A stretch of 64,000 nucleotides of DNA from Conidiobolus incongruus B7586. Taxonomy: Eukaryota; Entomophthoromycota; Entomophthoromycetes; Entomophthorales; Conidiobolaceae. The stretch's first letter is position 1, and each line of letters begins with the position of its first letter. This document shows positions 12,605 to 25,252 of this stretch, piece by piece. The position numbers were made by a program, and so were the translations under genes. Below the pieces are notes generated by a model that was given only the letters and a program-made list of their open reading frames with translations, was not told the DNA's origin and did no database searches. The stretch spans positions 62,001-126,000 of the forward strand of contig JNEM01010494.1 of NCBI GenBank assembly GCA_000697335.1, read 5' to 3'.

Positions 12605-14309
12605 TATCATTAAATGTGCATGACTTATCATTCAAGCAATATCTTTCATCAGGCATGCGAAGAAAGAGAGATATCAATAGTGATAATTGATATTTTGACT
12701 CAATATCACAGTTGTCAAGAATACCCTTGAAATTGCTTTAAGATCAAAATCACCTTTCAACTTTGAGCTATTTCTCACATCAGGTATTTAATTTCAAACC
12801 AAATGATGGAAATAAAAATGCTTCCAAAATCTTTCAATATATCCTTACCATGTGTATTTCAATAATATATTACTTTATTTCATTAATTTTAGTTTAATTA
12901 ATAGACGTTCAGGATAGCTTTAATCAAGTAAGTTAATTTTTAACTCAATTTACTGCTTTGAATTGATTACATCATAAAATTTGAAATAATTTCAAATTCT
13001 AACTTGACTAATGCATAGAGATTAGTATGAATATATATATATATATTTGCAACTAGTGATCAAATGACAAATTATTTTATTTTTATAATACTTGAAGTAT
13101 TTCAAATTTCATCATTTAAAAAATTATTATAAATATAAAAAAAGATTAACTTGATTTAATATTTTTTTAAGAATATCTTTTATTTAAATTAATTAATTTT
13201 AAATTAATATTATTAAAAATGAATAAATCCAATGTATTTCTTTCCTAACTTTAAAATAAAATTATAAATATAAAAATACTATTAAGAACAATTGGTAAAT
13301 ATGTGTTTTATAGTAATAATATAATAAAAATATTCATAATATTTTACACTTTTTTTTCATTTAATTTTATGGATTTTTTTTCAAACTTAAAATATCAATA
13401 TATTATTCATATAATTCTAATATTATTTGTTGCCTGATATGAGCTAGATGCTAAAAAAATTTTGATTATTATTATTATTATTAAGATTATCTGTATAATC
13501 CTTATGCTGAATATTTAATTAGATATTATCCTTTTTTCTGAGAAAATTTTGAAATCTATTGGTATAAAATCTAAAATACCAATCAAATATAGACCAAGTA
13601 AAATTGATATCATTTATACTACCTCTTTATTCACAATATTAATATTCAAAAATTTCTCAAATTAAAGCCTATAAATACTTGTACTACAAATTTTAATATT
13701 TGTGTATTTTATTAGCCAAAATTGAAGAGATTTTGCAAATTAATCAAGGTATTAGATATAATAAATTAGTTTCAAATACAAATGCAAAATATTGGTAATA
13801 TACTTTGTTATACTAGAATTTCAAAAATTATTTGATTTTAATTAAAAAATTCTAGTTTATAATAAATTATAGTGTAATGGTTTAATGTTTTTCAATTTAA
13901 GAAATTGTACAAATACTTATAAATGATAAATAATATTAAAGTTGATAAATGTATAGCATTATTTATACAAAGGATAGCTCTTAATTTTATTAATATATTC
14001 TACGTCTTCAATAATTAATTGAATTAGATAAAATTGATTCATTTTCAATACTCGAAAAAGAGTAATTATAAAAAAGGTCATAATTTATATTTTAAACTTT
14101 ATATTGTTAAAAATTATATGCTAGATTATATTAAAATTTAAATAAAATATTAATAGAATTATAAAGTATCTAGTAAAAATCTTTTAATAATACTTACTCA
14201 TAATATTTGATACATATTAAATAATATTTCCAATAAAGTTAGTGTATATAAGATAAGTTTGCTGAGTAATATAATATAAATAAATGTATAGTTAGGAAGT
14301 ATGATAAGT
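12605..14309. other. AT-rich intergenic spacer
   Basis: Contains the 3' end of the RBMS-like transcript, a (TA)n run at about 13030-13047 and an (ATT)n run at 13465-13483. I see no gene, tRNA or structured element. Confidence 0.6.
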
Positions 14310-14699
14310 TCATAGCGTGTATCTTTGAATTATTTGGGCAATTTTCATCTCAAAATCGAAGCAAATATTACAGCCTATTTTATCGTGTGCACAGCATACG
14401 GGCACTTGGTCATCTTTGATGAAGAATTGATCGGTAACCTTAATTGGGGGTCTGTCATCACCCAATACAACCTTAGCAGGGGGTATGATAAGAGGCTCTG
14501 GAGAAGGAATTTGGACCAAATCCATATTAGTATTATTAGACCTTCTGAAATCACAAGCACAGTGATGGCAACATTCTCTTCCGTGGTTTAAGCAAAATTC
14601 GAAATTGTTGATTAGCACCGTCGTAATACCCTTGACTTGACTTATTCTGTTATACTTATTAGCTTCATAATTTGATGTGCTAAACAGTGGCATACCCAT
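14310..14699 (-). CDS. Small Cys/His-rich, probably zinc-binding protein of unknown function
   Basis: A 129-residue intronless frame whose composition stands out from the spacer. It has two related Cys/His clusters: residues 36-50, CLNHGRECCHHCACD, and residues 102-114, CCAHDKIGCNICF. Both have the form C-x2-H-(G/D)-x2-3-C-x2-C followed by an acidic residue, consistent with two small zinc sites or one bipartite knuckle. The linker (about residues 60-100) is Pro-rich (IPSPEPLIIPPAK). No catalytic motif, signal peptide or membrane segment is visible. I do not recognise a named family; MYND-like or treble-clef folds are possible. Two Met codons lie at the start (residues 1 and 3). The GC-richer sequence at 14830-15060 would be its promoter. 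Confidence 0.65.
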   Translation of the reverse strand: MGMPLFSTSNYEANKYNRISQVKGITTVLINNFEFCLNHGRECCHHCACDFRRSNNTNMDLVQIPSPEPLIIPPAKVVLGDDRPPIKVTDQFFIKDDQVPVCCAHDKIGCNICFDFEMKIAQIIQRYTL

Positions 14700-16444
14700 C
14701 TTTAATTATTTTAAGTTATTTTTTAATATGTATTTTTAAATGTAAATTGATTTGATTTTTAATAAAATATATAATTTTAAGGAGATATTCACTCTTTTTA
14801 TATTAATTTTTATCTAAATTTATTCAATGTTTTTTTTGCTCTTTTGTCAAACACAAAGTTTACATTGTATCACCCCAATCTCACCATTTCCCCCTTCGCT
14901 TTAATCTATTGGTTCAATGATTATGGCCCGCTAAATTCAAGGTTACAGCTAATAATCCAACTGGATTCCAGTGGTTTACAAGCTTTCATCTTATTACCAA
15001 TCCATAAGCTCAAAACATCGCCATTCCACGTTATTTTTTATTTAATCATCCATATTATCAATTGAAAATAAAAATTAATGTTATAAGTTATTAGAATCAA
15101 ATTATTTAACCTTGATTTTTAGTTTTTGATATGAGCCCAGTTTAAGAGATATATTTTTATCCCCTATATATATCCAGTATCTCCATTTTGAAACTAGAAT
15201 CTGAACAATTCAGTCAATCAATTATTATATTTTATATTGTTAGACATAACAAATGAAATAGAGTTTTAAAAAATAATAACCTTCAACCTTAAATTCACTA
15301 TTAAATATTTCTGATAATAAAATCCAATGTTCTGTTTAAGTAAAATAGAATTTGCTGAGTAATATTTATTTTTATTATAGATGTGATAATAAAAACTGTA
15401 AATAGTTACTGAATGTATTTTGGTTAGCAGAATAAAATATCCAAAATGATTTGTATTGTGTAGATTAGAATAATAAATATATATCATAGAAAATTAATTA
15501 CTAATTTATTTAATCATCATACTCTCAGCATATAAATAGGCAAAATAAAATTCTTATACTATAAAAATGCAGGTGTTTTAATCACAATTGAACAATATTA
15601 TTAATTCAATTGAAAATCATACACTTTTTTATTACATTTATCAAATTGATAACGAGATTCAATATATTTATATAAAATTAACATATTTTTATACTGATTT
15701 CTTAGCTTGCTTAAATATGATGTAATTATAAAACTTTATTTCTTGTATAAATATTATTTTCTAATTGAAACTGATAATATGATATCAATTTGAAAATTAG
15801 CTGCGATAACTAATAAAGCTTAAATTTTAATTTTATAATTGAATAGTATAATATTTTTCTTATTATATTTGGGTATAAACAATAATTAAAAATAGAAATA
15901 AATGCATTACTTATTACTAATATTTAAAAATACAAAAATCATGTTTTGATATTTCATGAATTGTTTTGAATATGTTTTTTATATATGAAGATTGATTAAA
16001 AAACTCAAATTTATAAATTTGAATTTCAGAATTTTGCAAAATATATCTTTATTATGTGAATATAGTTTAATCTTAAGTATTTATCTCAAAATGGAAAAAT
16101 CTCTGAAATGATATTATACAGTTTGAAAATTTAGTTGTCATATTAAAATATCTTATTAAATAAATAAAATTTTATAATCTGTTAGTTTATAATATTGAAA
16201 TTAATGATATTGGAAATGTACATTTAATTTACTAAATATATTATAAGTTTAAACTCAAAACATGATATTTATTTGTTTTTCACTGATTTGCAATTATTGC
16301 TCAAAAACTTCAAATATGTATTATTATTTGTATACCAAGAACCTATTATTATAAAATGATCTATCTATAGAATATTGAGTTTATTTGAAAATTTGTATTA
16401 ATATTGAAATAAATTTTTTTATGAGGAAAGGATTTATTCGACAA
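14700..16444. other. Intergenic spacer with GC-richer upstream patch
   Basis: A moderately GC-rich patch at about 14830-15060 (ATCACCCCAATCTCACCATT and, on the other strand, CCAAT-type sites) lies 130-360 bases upstream of the Cys-rich gene and is a candidate promoter. The rest, 15060-16440, is plain AT-rich sequence in which I see nothing. Confidence 0.5.
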
Positions 16445-16905
16445 CTTATGGGATGACATAATAAAACCGCCGTATCACTTAGTAATTACCAAGTATACGT
16501 AATAGTTACAAAGCATATAGTATATTTCCAATTCATCCAAGTGGATAACCGTAGTAATTCCTGGGACAGGACCCAATTCACTTAATTTCTCGCTAAAGGA
16601 GTATATAAAACAGATGTAGGCAAAAGTAAACAGACATGAGATGGTGATCTTAAAACGAGAAAGAACCAGAGGACACAGGTATACAAAGTGTGGGCAGCCA
16701 CTATGTAAGAAAAGTGACTTGGAGGTTAATAGATCTTCACAGAGCAGTCAAGCTTAGCACATACAATGAAACTCGAGATAGAGGACAAATAACAATCCGG
16801 GACATGTCATAGATAGACAAGCCTTTGAGGTGCCATTATTCGTCGAGTGAGGGTTATAAGAAACCCCAATATTGAAATAAAGAGCAAAAGGTTAATTTAT
16901 ATAAT
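16445..16905. mobile_element. LTR-like island, possible solo LTR
   Basis: About 450 bases of clearly higher G+C with sharp edges inside very AT-rich spacer and no open frame. It holds a TATA-like box (GTATATAAAA, about 16601) and, near the downstream edge, an AATAAA polyadenylation-type signal (about 16877), in the order expected of a long terminal repeat. The upstream edge reads TGGGATGACA. No internal gag/pol part is recognisable next to it, so a solo LTR is the best guess, and a relatively recent one because its G+C has not decayed. I could not confirm terminal TG...CA or a target-site duplication. A non-coding RNA gene is an alternative. Confidence 0.28.
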
Positions 16906-17347
16906 TCAATTCCATCAAAATATATTTATGGGATTATAATTATGATGCTGAATGAATTCATTGTAATTTATTATAAAGTTTGACTTTTATAAATTTTTTC
17001 TTTCTTTGAACTTACTGTTCTTAAATTAATTGATATTTTGTGTTTTTACCCCAATTAGGAGGGTGAGTTAATCTTAAATATATATATATACATAAGCAAA
17101 AATATTATCATAAATATTGAATGATCTATTAATTAATTAGTATTATATCTAACTAAAACTAACAATTTTATATCAATAATATAAAATATTTAATTATTAA
17201 ATAGATTGATTTAAATAAAATTGATATTAATCTCAATATTTAGATCAAATAAATTCAATACATTAATATTTAATTACTCGTTTCTTAAAGCATTTATACT
17301 AACATATTTATTATTTTAGTTTCACTTAATATCTACTTTATTTCAAT
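16906..17347. other. Intergenic, upstream of eIF4B
   Basis: AT-rich sequence with a short TA run near 17081-17090. It probably includes the eIF4B promoter. No other structure seen. Confidence 0.5.
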
Positions 17348-18805
17348 ATGAGTAAGAGTAAGTTATGATCCTATTGTTCAGAATCAAAAAATTAGATCAA
17401 TTTTAAATAAAAAATAGTATTTATTTTTTTGAATTATCGATAGATTCAATAAATCCTAAACTAAATTCAATATTTTGAAAAATTTGTAAAATACTGACTA
17501 ATCCTAATAATTTAGAAAATAAGAAGGGAACTAAGATGGCATTGGCAGACTTCTTGTCTGATCCAAGTAAATTTGCTATAAATTCACTTATCAAACTCAA
17601 AACTGATTTATTTTTAGCCACTGGTTCTTGGGCTGATGAAATGGCTGAATTACCCACTGCTCGTAAGCTTTAGTAAAGATTTTTGATATTTTGTTCTCAT
17701 GCTAATAATTTTCAATTTGGTATAATTTAGCTGCCGCTGTTATTCAAGGTAAGATTCAAATTGTTCAATAACAATATTTATTAATGAGATAATTTAGAAC
17801 CTCGTCCTCCTCGTGACTCTGGTTTTACTCGTCCTGAACCCACTGTAAAACCTCGCAACACCAACATTGAGCTTCCTACCAACCCTCCTTATACTGCATT
17901 CTTTGGTAATCTCTCATTCTCTGTAACTGAGGCTCAAATTGAGAAATTTTTCTCCAATCAAAAAGTATGCACTTTCCGAAACTTTTCATTTACATGCTTT
18001 TTAACTGAATTATTTCATGCTTAGGTTGTTAACGTCCGATTGGTCAAAGGAATGGACAATCGTTCCAAAGGATTTGCCTATGTTGAATTTGCTGATGTTG
18101 AATCCTTAAAATCTGCTCTTGATTTACATGGAACTGTAATTTATTTTAACTATTATTAATTACCTGTACTGAACCCTGAACTTTTAGCAATTGGAAGGTC
18201 GCCCAGTTCATGTTGATGTTGCTGAACGTATGTAATATTTAACTGCTTATTCTCTTCCGCCTAATTCATAATTTAGAACGTCCTCAACGCGAAGATCGTA
18301 CCGCTGGTGCTTGGAGACGCGATGGACCTGTCCGTCCCAAGGAGGAACCCAAAGCCTTTGAAACCGCCGATTCCTGGCGTACAGGTGCTCCTCGTGCTGC
18401 TCCCGCTCGCTCCAACAGTGGTTTTGACCGTAGCGATGCTCCTCCTGCCAACCGCCAAAACTCTGGTCGCTTTGCTTCTGCTCCCAAACCTATTAGTGTT
18501 GCCGACGAAGCCTCTTCTTGGAGACGCTCTGATGCTGGTATTTATAATAAGATACTATGTTTGAGTAACTATTTATAGCCATATTATTTTAGGTGCTCCT
18601 CGTACTACATCTGCTTTTAAGGATTCTTGGCGCTCAAGAGACTTCGGTAAATCAAATTCTCATTCTTTAATATTAAATATTTACATTAATTTTAATAGAT
18701 TCCGCTCGCGAAGACGGAGGACGCAAAGAATTTACTCCTCGTCCCCCCAGAGAACCTAGACCCCCCAAACCTAGTGAAGCTGAAGGCAGCTGGCGTCGTG
18801 CTTAA
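17348..18805 (+). CDS. Translation initiation factor eIF4B (Tif3/Sce3 type)
   Basis: RNA-binding factor that supports eIF4A helicase during mRNA recruitment. Ten exons (17348-17357, 17516-17566, 17618-17662, 17731-17748, 17798-17964, 18025-18135, 18188-18227, 18277-18537, 18593-18646, 18699-18805) join in phase to 287 residues. The N-terminus MSKKNKKGTKMALADFL, then TTGSWADEMAELPTA, is the eIF4B signature. One RRM follows (YTAFFGNLSFSVTEAQI; RNP1 KGFAYVEFA). The C-terminal part is a chain of degenerate repeats centred on Trp-Arg: GAWRRDGP, DSWRTGAP, SSWRRSDA, DSWRSRDF, GSWRRA, like the repeats of yeast Tif3. Codons are noticeably richer in C/G at third positions than in neighbours, as in highly expressed genes. 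The first exon carries only 10 coding bases. Confidence 0.9.
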
Positions 18806-18923
18806 AACCACCATCCATTTAATTCGTTATTCTAGCTCTTATGACTTTTTTTAGTCAATAATATCTCATTTATAGAGCGAAGATATTTTCAATTTATTGT
18901 TAGCATTTAGAATTATAAATATC

Positions 18924-18954
<31 letters not shown>

Positions 18955-21934
18955 CTTTTGCTACATATATGGATCAACCAGCGTTTTTTGAATATTTCAT
19001 TTTTAGTTCATTTTGGATAATTTTTTAATATTTTCTAATATTTTTCAAATGTTGATTTTATATTATGTTCATTTTGATCAAGTTGATTATTAAATATTTC
19101 ATTTAATTATTTGAATATATTTGGAATTTACTTGAGCAATAGAATTGCTGTGATTAGAAGTTTGGTTGAATCATCTCAACCAGTCGATACTTATTTAAAT
19201 TTCTATCTAGATTTAAACATTTTTCAGACACTAATAATTATGATTTAAAATTCTTGATTATTGTTTTGAAATATTTACATTTTCTTCATCATCTCTATCT
19301 ATGAGATAAATGCCATGATATATACGAATATAGTCTCCTATTTCAATTTATTACTTCGATGTAATTATGTTTGGACTTTGAAAAGTTTGAATTCTTTAAA
19401 AATAATGAAAGCAATTTTTGACATGTTTTTGTTAAATTTAATATCATATTATCATGATTAAATAAGCATTACATAAATGTATTTAAAATTATAATTCAAT
19501 AAAAAATAAATTATATTATTTTTGATTTAATAAAATATAATTGAATTAACAACCGTCTTAAATACTTTGTAAAGAGCATGACTAAAATAGAATTACAAGC
19601 TTGAAAGAAAAAAAAATAAAAAATTAGATTTTAATATAGATATATTTAATGTAAAAAGAGAAAAATTACAAATGAGAATATAAATTATCAAAAAAAGGGG
19701 AATACTTTAAATTAGATAAATTATGAGATTTAAATGATAGATGATATGGATAAAGGTAATCAAACATATAAAAAGAATGATAAGGTTATCATATACATAT
19801 ATCAATATTTTCAATTGGTAAATTCTAAGCATCTATACACTTTAGATATGCTACTTTATTTTAATTGGGAGAGGGTCAAACTGAAAATATGACGGTCTTT
19901 TTTTTCAATCCTCCATGATGAAATATATTTTTAATCTTTATTTTAAACTTTTCATCTTTTATATATTATAAAGGTTTTTATAATAGTTTTATTCGATTAT
20001 CCATATGTGTTTATATTTTTCCAGTAATTATTACGTCATAGCTCTTGTGCTAAACTGTAAATGATATATTAAAATTGTGAAATATTGAGATCGACTATAA
20101 TACCCATAATGAACACATATCATTTTGATTAATTTTTTATTAATAAGTTATTATCATTATTTGAATTAATATATGTTTTAAAGAAAATTATATTCTATAA
20201 CCATAAAATATTTGGTTAATGAATTACTTTAAATATTGATAATTATTATTTTATACTAATGTAATTGATTCTTCTTTACTATTATATTGTACATTATATA
20301 TCTTATATCATTGAAAATTATAATCAAACTTGGCTATGAAGTATATAAAATTATGATATAATGATGTTTTTTAATTCATATTTGATTGAAAAGTTTAAAA
20401 CCAGTTACTGATACTATAAATATTATAAATCGTTAAAAACAATTTTTCATATTGATAAGAAAATATTTATTATACTTACATTTACCGAATGCTTACTGTT
20501 AATGTATCAAATATTATTCTTTAAGATTTTTGAATATTAAATGATCCAATCAAAAACCTCCCTTCATTATATCATAACTATAATATTATTTTAAACTCTT
20601 CTTGTATGGAAAAATGAGTAAATGTTGAAGAATCTAAAATGGATAATATAGTAAATCAAGTGTCATACAAGAGCCCTAATTGGTAAGAATTTTCTAGTTA
20701 AAATGAGAATTTTAGCCAATAAATTTTTTTATTAGGAAAAAGCAATATGACTTACAAGCACCATGATTTGATAATGGGAAGTTTCCAAAGTGAATCGGAC
20801 AATTAAGCACAAAAATGTGCTACAAAAGCATATATTAAAAATTTTAAGTAAAATTATAGGAATTCAAAAATTTGACAATAATATTCAATTTATCAAAATT
20901 TAAAGAATCAGATTGTATTCAATATTATGACATTTTATGAATATTAATTAATTAAAAGTAGAATAGAATAAATATATTGTTTTTTAATTTGGTAGTTTTT
21001 TAAAATTTAATATTTTATATAGATATAAAAGATAATAGTCACATGATCATTATGTATTAAATATACTATATTACTTTATTTGCAGTTAATGAAAATTTAA
21101 TTTGCAAATGATTTACTGATATATTTGACATAAAAATGGCTCATAATCTTTTTTATTGAATAGCACATTAGTAAATTCTTTTTTGTTATAATGTTATTCT
21201 GAATACAAATTTAGTTATCTTCTCAAAATATTTATTTGGAATGTTTTTCAAATATAAATTCAATCATTTGTTTAATATTAATATTTAAATTAGTTTTAAT
21301 TACTAATATAAATATCAAAAAGTTAGTTGCATATTTTATTTAATAAAAATTGAGAATAAACAATCAATTAATTATTGAACAAAGTATTTAAATTCATATA
21401 CAATTTCATAATACGCTATATTAGTGATTGTTTGTTATATTTATATAAACGTTAGTGTTATGATTTTATCATTATTATTATTATTATTGTTATTATTAGG
21501 TTCTATATAAGATTGAATTTGTTTATTTATTTTGAATATATATGATGAATGATAGTATTAATAAATGAACCTGATTGAAAGAGGAGAGAATGAGCCAATG
21601 GGCTGAATGGAATAGAATGATTTAATCCAATCAGATGAAAGAATGGACATTTATTAAATGAGTAGAAGAGGAGTATGTAAAACTTGAGATAAATGTAAGT
21701 CGTGGTACATAAAAATGTCAATTATTAAATGAAAATTTCTTCTGACTCATTCAAACGTCCCAATTTCTTTTTTACATTGATTTGGAATCAGCCAAAATTA
21801 ATTCATTCTTTAATATTCTTTCACTCTACTGCCAAAGCATTTATTTTTAAGTAAACTATTCTATTTTAGAAGAATCATCCACCTTATTTAATATTTATCA
21901 ACTCTGTTTTGTACACTTGAATCAAATAATAATA
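18806..21934. other. AT-rich intergenic spacer
   Basis: Contains a (TA)n run at 18924-18955 shortly after the eIF4B stop and an (ATT)n run at 21471-21498. A short frame on the minus strand at 21527-21721 is hydrophobic and unconvincing; it sits in what should be the Spg1 promoter. Nothing else seen. Confidence 0.55.
18924..18955. repeat. (TA)n microsatellite
   Basis: Nearly perfect TA dinucleotide run interrupted by one G. Other TA runs lie at 25681-25700, 32239-32260, 42609-42636, 51525-51542 and, inside an intron, 56629-56650. Confidence 0.9.
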
Positions 21935-22942
21935 ATGAATGCACCTACTGATGACGCTTCAAAAAATAGGTACTTGTTTCAATGGCGTCATATTCATTTT
22001 CTTGCTCACTTCTTTCTTTATAACATTTATAGTGTAGTAATTAAAGTTGGTATGGTTGGCGATTCCCAGATTGGGAAAACAAGTTTAATGGTTAAATATG
22101 TTGAAGGATCTTTTGATGAGGACTATATTCAAACTTTGGGTAAGGAGGATTATTAAATGGTTTTTCACTTTATTTACAGGCTTAATTCATACTTTGATAT
22201 TATTTACTATTGATATTTGATTACAAATATAGATTTTTTTTCGATCTAATTAATTCTATCATGTATATTGTTGATATTAACATTATTCTATTTTAAGGTG
22301 TAAACTTTATGGAAAAAACTATTTCTATTAGAAATACAGAGATCACTTTCTCGATATGGGATCTTGGGGGTAATTCTGACTTGATATTTCTTTATAACTT
22401 GGATGATCTCTAACATTATCATATAGGTCAGAGAGAATTTGTTAACATGCTACCGTTAGTTTGTAATGATGCTGTCGCCATTTTATTTATGTTTGATCTT
22501 TCTCGTAAATCTACTCTTAATAGTATTAAAGAATGGTATAGACAAGCTAGAGGTTTTAATAAGGTACGTTATTATTAACATTATTATCAAGTTATATTCT
22601 CTTTTATTAATTTTATTTATAGACAGCAATTCCATTTTTAGTAGGTACCAAATATGATTATTTTGCCAATTTTGCTCGTGATGAACAAGAAGAAATTACT
22701 AAACAAGTAATCATCACTAATCCTTTTGCTTTTATTGTTATTAATCTTTACATCTTTTTTATTAGGCCAGAAAATTTGCTAAAGCAATGCAAGCTCCCCT
22801 TATTTTCTGCTCTACTTCCCACTCTATCAACGTTCAAAAAGTATTCAAAATTGTATTAAGCAAATGTTTTGACCTCAAGTGTATGATTCCTGAAATATCC
22901 GAGATTGGAGCTCCTATTTTAGAATATGAAGGACTCGAATGA
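21935..22942 (+). CDS. spg1: Septation/mitotic-exit GTPase Spg1 (Tem1)
   Basis: Ras-like GTPase at the top of the septation initiation (mitotic exit) network, active at the spindle pole body. Six exons (21935-21969, 22033-22139, 22298-22369, 22427-22563, 22623-22706, 22766-22942) give 203 residues. G1 is [10 protein letters not shown], the effector region has [17 protein letters not shown]3 is WDLGGQ, G4 is GTKYD and G5 is CSTSHSIN. Long runs such as [18 protein letters not shown] and [16 protein letters not shown] are essentially those of S. pombe Spg1, making this the most conserved protein in the window. The start gives [20 protein letters not shown], close to the fission yeast N-terminus. 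No C-terminal prenylation Cys is present, as normal for this family. Confidence 0.96.
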
Positions 22943-23520
22943 ATTTATTATTTTAAATCCATTCCTTCACCAAAAAAATTAATTGTAAATTTGTTTTACC
23001 CCCTCCTATTCTCTTTCATCCTCTCGTTTAAGCATAAAATTTTTTTATTTAACTTACGTAATAGCACTTGTTATTGTATTGTTTATCAATCTTTTCTTTT
23101 TAATTATACCATTATGATTATTTTTATTTCAACTGTTCTTTTTTTATTAATTCAGTCACTCAATATTACATAGTTTTAATACAACAAAATTAAAGATTGT
23201 TTCATTCGATTATGTTCCTCATATACTACGTATTCATTCATAATTCAAATTAGCTATATTTTAATTAGTAATAATATTATTAATAAATGTAATTGTTCAT
23301 CATGAAAAAACTATTGATCGAATGATATTTACAATCATTTTATTTTATAATATATTTAATATATCGTCAATGTCAAATTCATTTATCAATATTATATATA
23401 AATATAAAACTTTAATAAGTTTATTTTAAAAATTCGACTGTTTTAAGGATTTATGCAAGTTTAGTAAAACTGAAGTTAATACTATGCAAATTCAGCATAT
23501 TCCATCAAAAAATAACACAA
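22943..23520. other. Convergent intergenic region, Spg1 / chromodomain gene
   Basis: AT-rich 3' flanks of two convergent genes. No gene or repeat recognised. Confidence 0.5.
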
Positions 23521-24040
23521 CTATAGCTTTATTTTAGAAATAATATATTTTTTAGCAAATGTATTTACCTTCTTTGGGTATTTATCTCTAAATTCAATGA
23601 TCAGTAATTTCGATAACTCGCAATTTCTAAAATTTGATTAAAGTATAGATTCATTAATTTGAATTATTATACCTCTTAAAAATCACGTTATATTTCCCAT
23701 CAATAGCTATTACAGATAAAATTTCTACTTCATCATCTATATCAATTTCGCTTTCATCTGAATCTGGGGATTCTTCAAAATTCTTAATCAAACGACCACA
23801 ATTTCTATTTAAAAATATAATTAATCATTATGAAATTTAAAATTTTATTACTTCAAGTCATCAATTAATTTCCAAGTAGGTTGAGTATAGCCCATCCATT
23901 TAATTAAATAATAAGTTTGATTCTATTTTTGATAAGTGTATACAGATACATTAATATTGATTTATAAGTATTAAATAGACCATTACCTTATGGATTCTTT
24001 TATCTATGATACCATCTACTTCATATTCTTCATTAGACAT
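23521..24040 (-). CDS. HP1-like chromodomain protein, copy 1
   Basis: Small heterochromatin-type protein of about 120 residues in four exons. Residues 5-42 form a chromodomain, EYEVDGIIDKRIHK then YYLIKWMGYTQPTWKLIDDL, with the methyl-lysine cage aromatics kept (Tyr of EYEV, Trp and Tyr of KWMGY). An acidic linker (SPDSDESEIDIDDE) leads to a weak chromoshadow-like part, VEILSVIAIDGKYNVIFKR ... IIEFRDKYPKKVNTFAKKY, where KYPKKVNTF parallels HP1 KCPQVVISFYE. The intron donors after HK, DDL and FKR fall at the same places as in the paralogue at 25253-25883. A GTAAAT donor-like site follows KYPKK, but reading through to the stop at 23521-23523 completes the shadow-like domain, so I prefer no intron there. 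Likely role: recognition of H3K9-methyl marks. Confidence 0.75.
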
Positions 24041-25252
24041 TTTAATCGAATTTGAATAATAAAAAATTGATAATTTTGATCGAATCTTTCATTATTTATA
24101 GTTGAGTTCTAATGATTAATGATGATGAATGTTTTTCTCAGTGTACCTATTTTAATAGTGATTATTCACTATTTTTGAACCGTGATACGACATCAATTAA
24201 TTTACAATTCAAACAACTCAAACTTGCATCATTATTTAATTAATCAGCTTTTTTATCATCAAATTTTCAATTACAATTAAAACCTTGATTAAATTTATAA
24301 ACCTAAATCTAAAATATATTAAATTGACAATATTTTAATTGATATCTTTTCATCTCAGGTCTGATACTTAAAGCTCTATTTCTCTGTCGAAAACATATAA
24401 TTCGAGAGAATAAAAAACAACCAAAAGGATAGTATAGAATCAACTAAAGATACAGTTATCACTAATATAATTTAAATATAGCATGCATATTTCTATATTT
24501 TCTACTGACCAAATCACAATACCGTTATTTTTAATTTCCAAAGCATATTATATTGAAGTTAGATATATAATTTATTATAAAAATTAAAAAATTCTTATTT
24601 AATTTTTTGGGTTATTTTAAAATAAAATACATTTTCAATATAATACTTTTGTATATCAAATATTAAACGCGGTTCATATATTTAAATAAATAGCAATATA
24701 TATTCCAAATTTTATATTAATTTTTCTAAATTTTCCAGAATTAATACCGTTGACTTCAACACATTTTGATTGTAAATATAACATTATTAGAGTTGATATA
24801 AAATCAAAGCTGCAAAAATAAATTTAAAATGAACTGAGTAATAGGAGCAACAAAATTTAGATAAATATAAAATAAATATTTGAAGATATTATTATGAATT
24901 TCTGAATAATATATTTGTTTTTTCCCAACCGGGTGAATCCACAATCTAATCTAATTTGAATATTCGAATATCAAGAATTTGATCAGTATCAACTTATAAT
25001 TTACTCTTAAAAAAGTAAATGTTAATTGCATTTAGAAATAATATCTACTAAATGACTTTTTTATCCTTTTTAATATTAACTAATTATCAAATACAAATAG
25101 GAGATTTAATATAATAACAAATAATAATTTTCTGAAAATATATTATATACTCGTTAAGATATGAATAATAATAAATTGAATTTAAATATAATTAAAATTC
25201 AGCAATTTCAATTAAAAACCAACATAACTACCAAATAATTAATAGAATATTT
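24041..25252. other. Spacer between the two chromodomain genes
   Basis: About 1.2 kb of AT-rich sequence, with a mildly GC-richer patch at 24340-24440 upstream of copy 1. No third copy and no recognisable mobile element. Confidence 0.5.

Noticed and set aside
14844-15065. 73-residue plus-strand frame
   Set aside because: Lies in the presumed promoter of the minus-strand Cys-rich gene and resembles nothing; explained by local composition.
21527-21721. 64-residue minus-strand hydrophobic frame
   Set aside because: Aromatic-rich AT-derived sequence in the region upstream of Spg1, without family signature.
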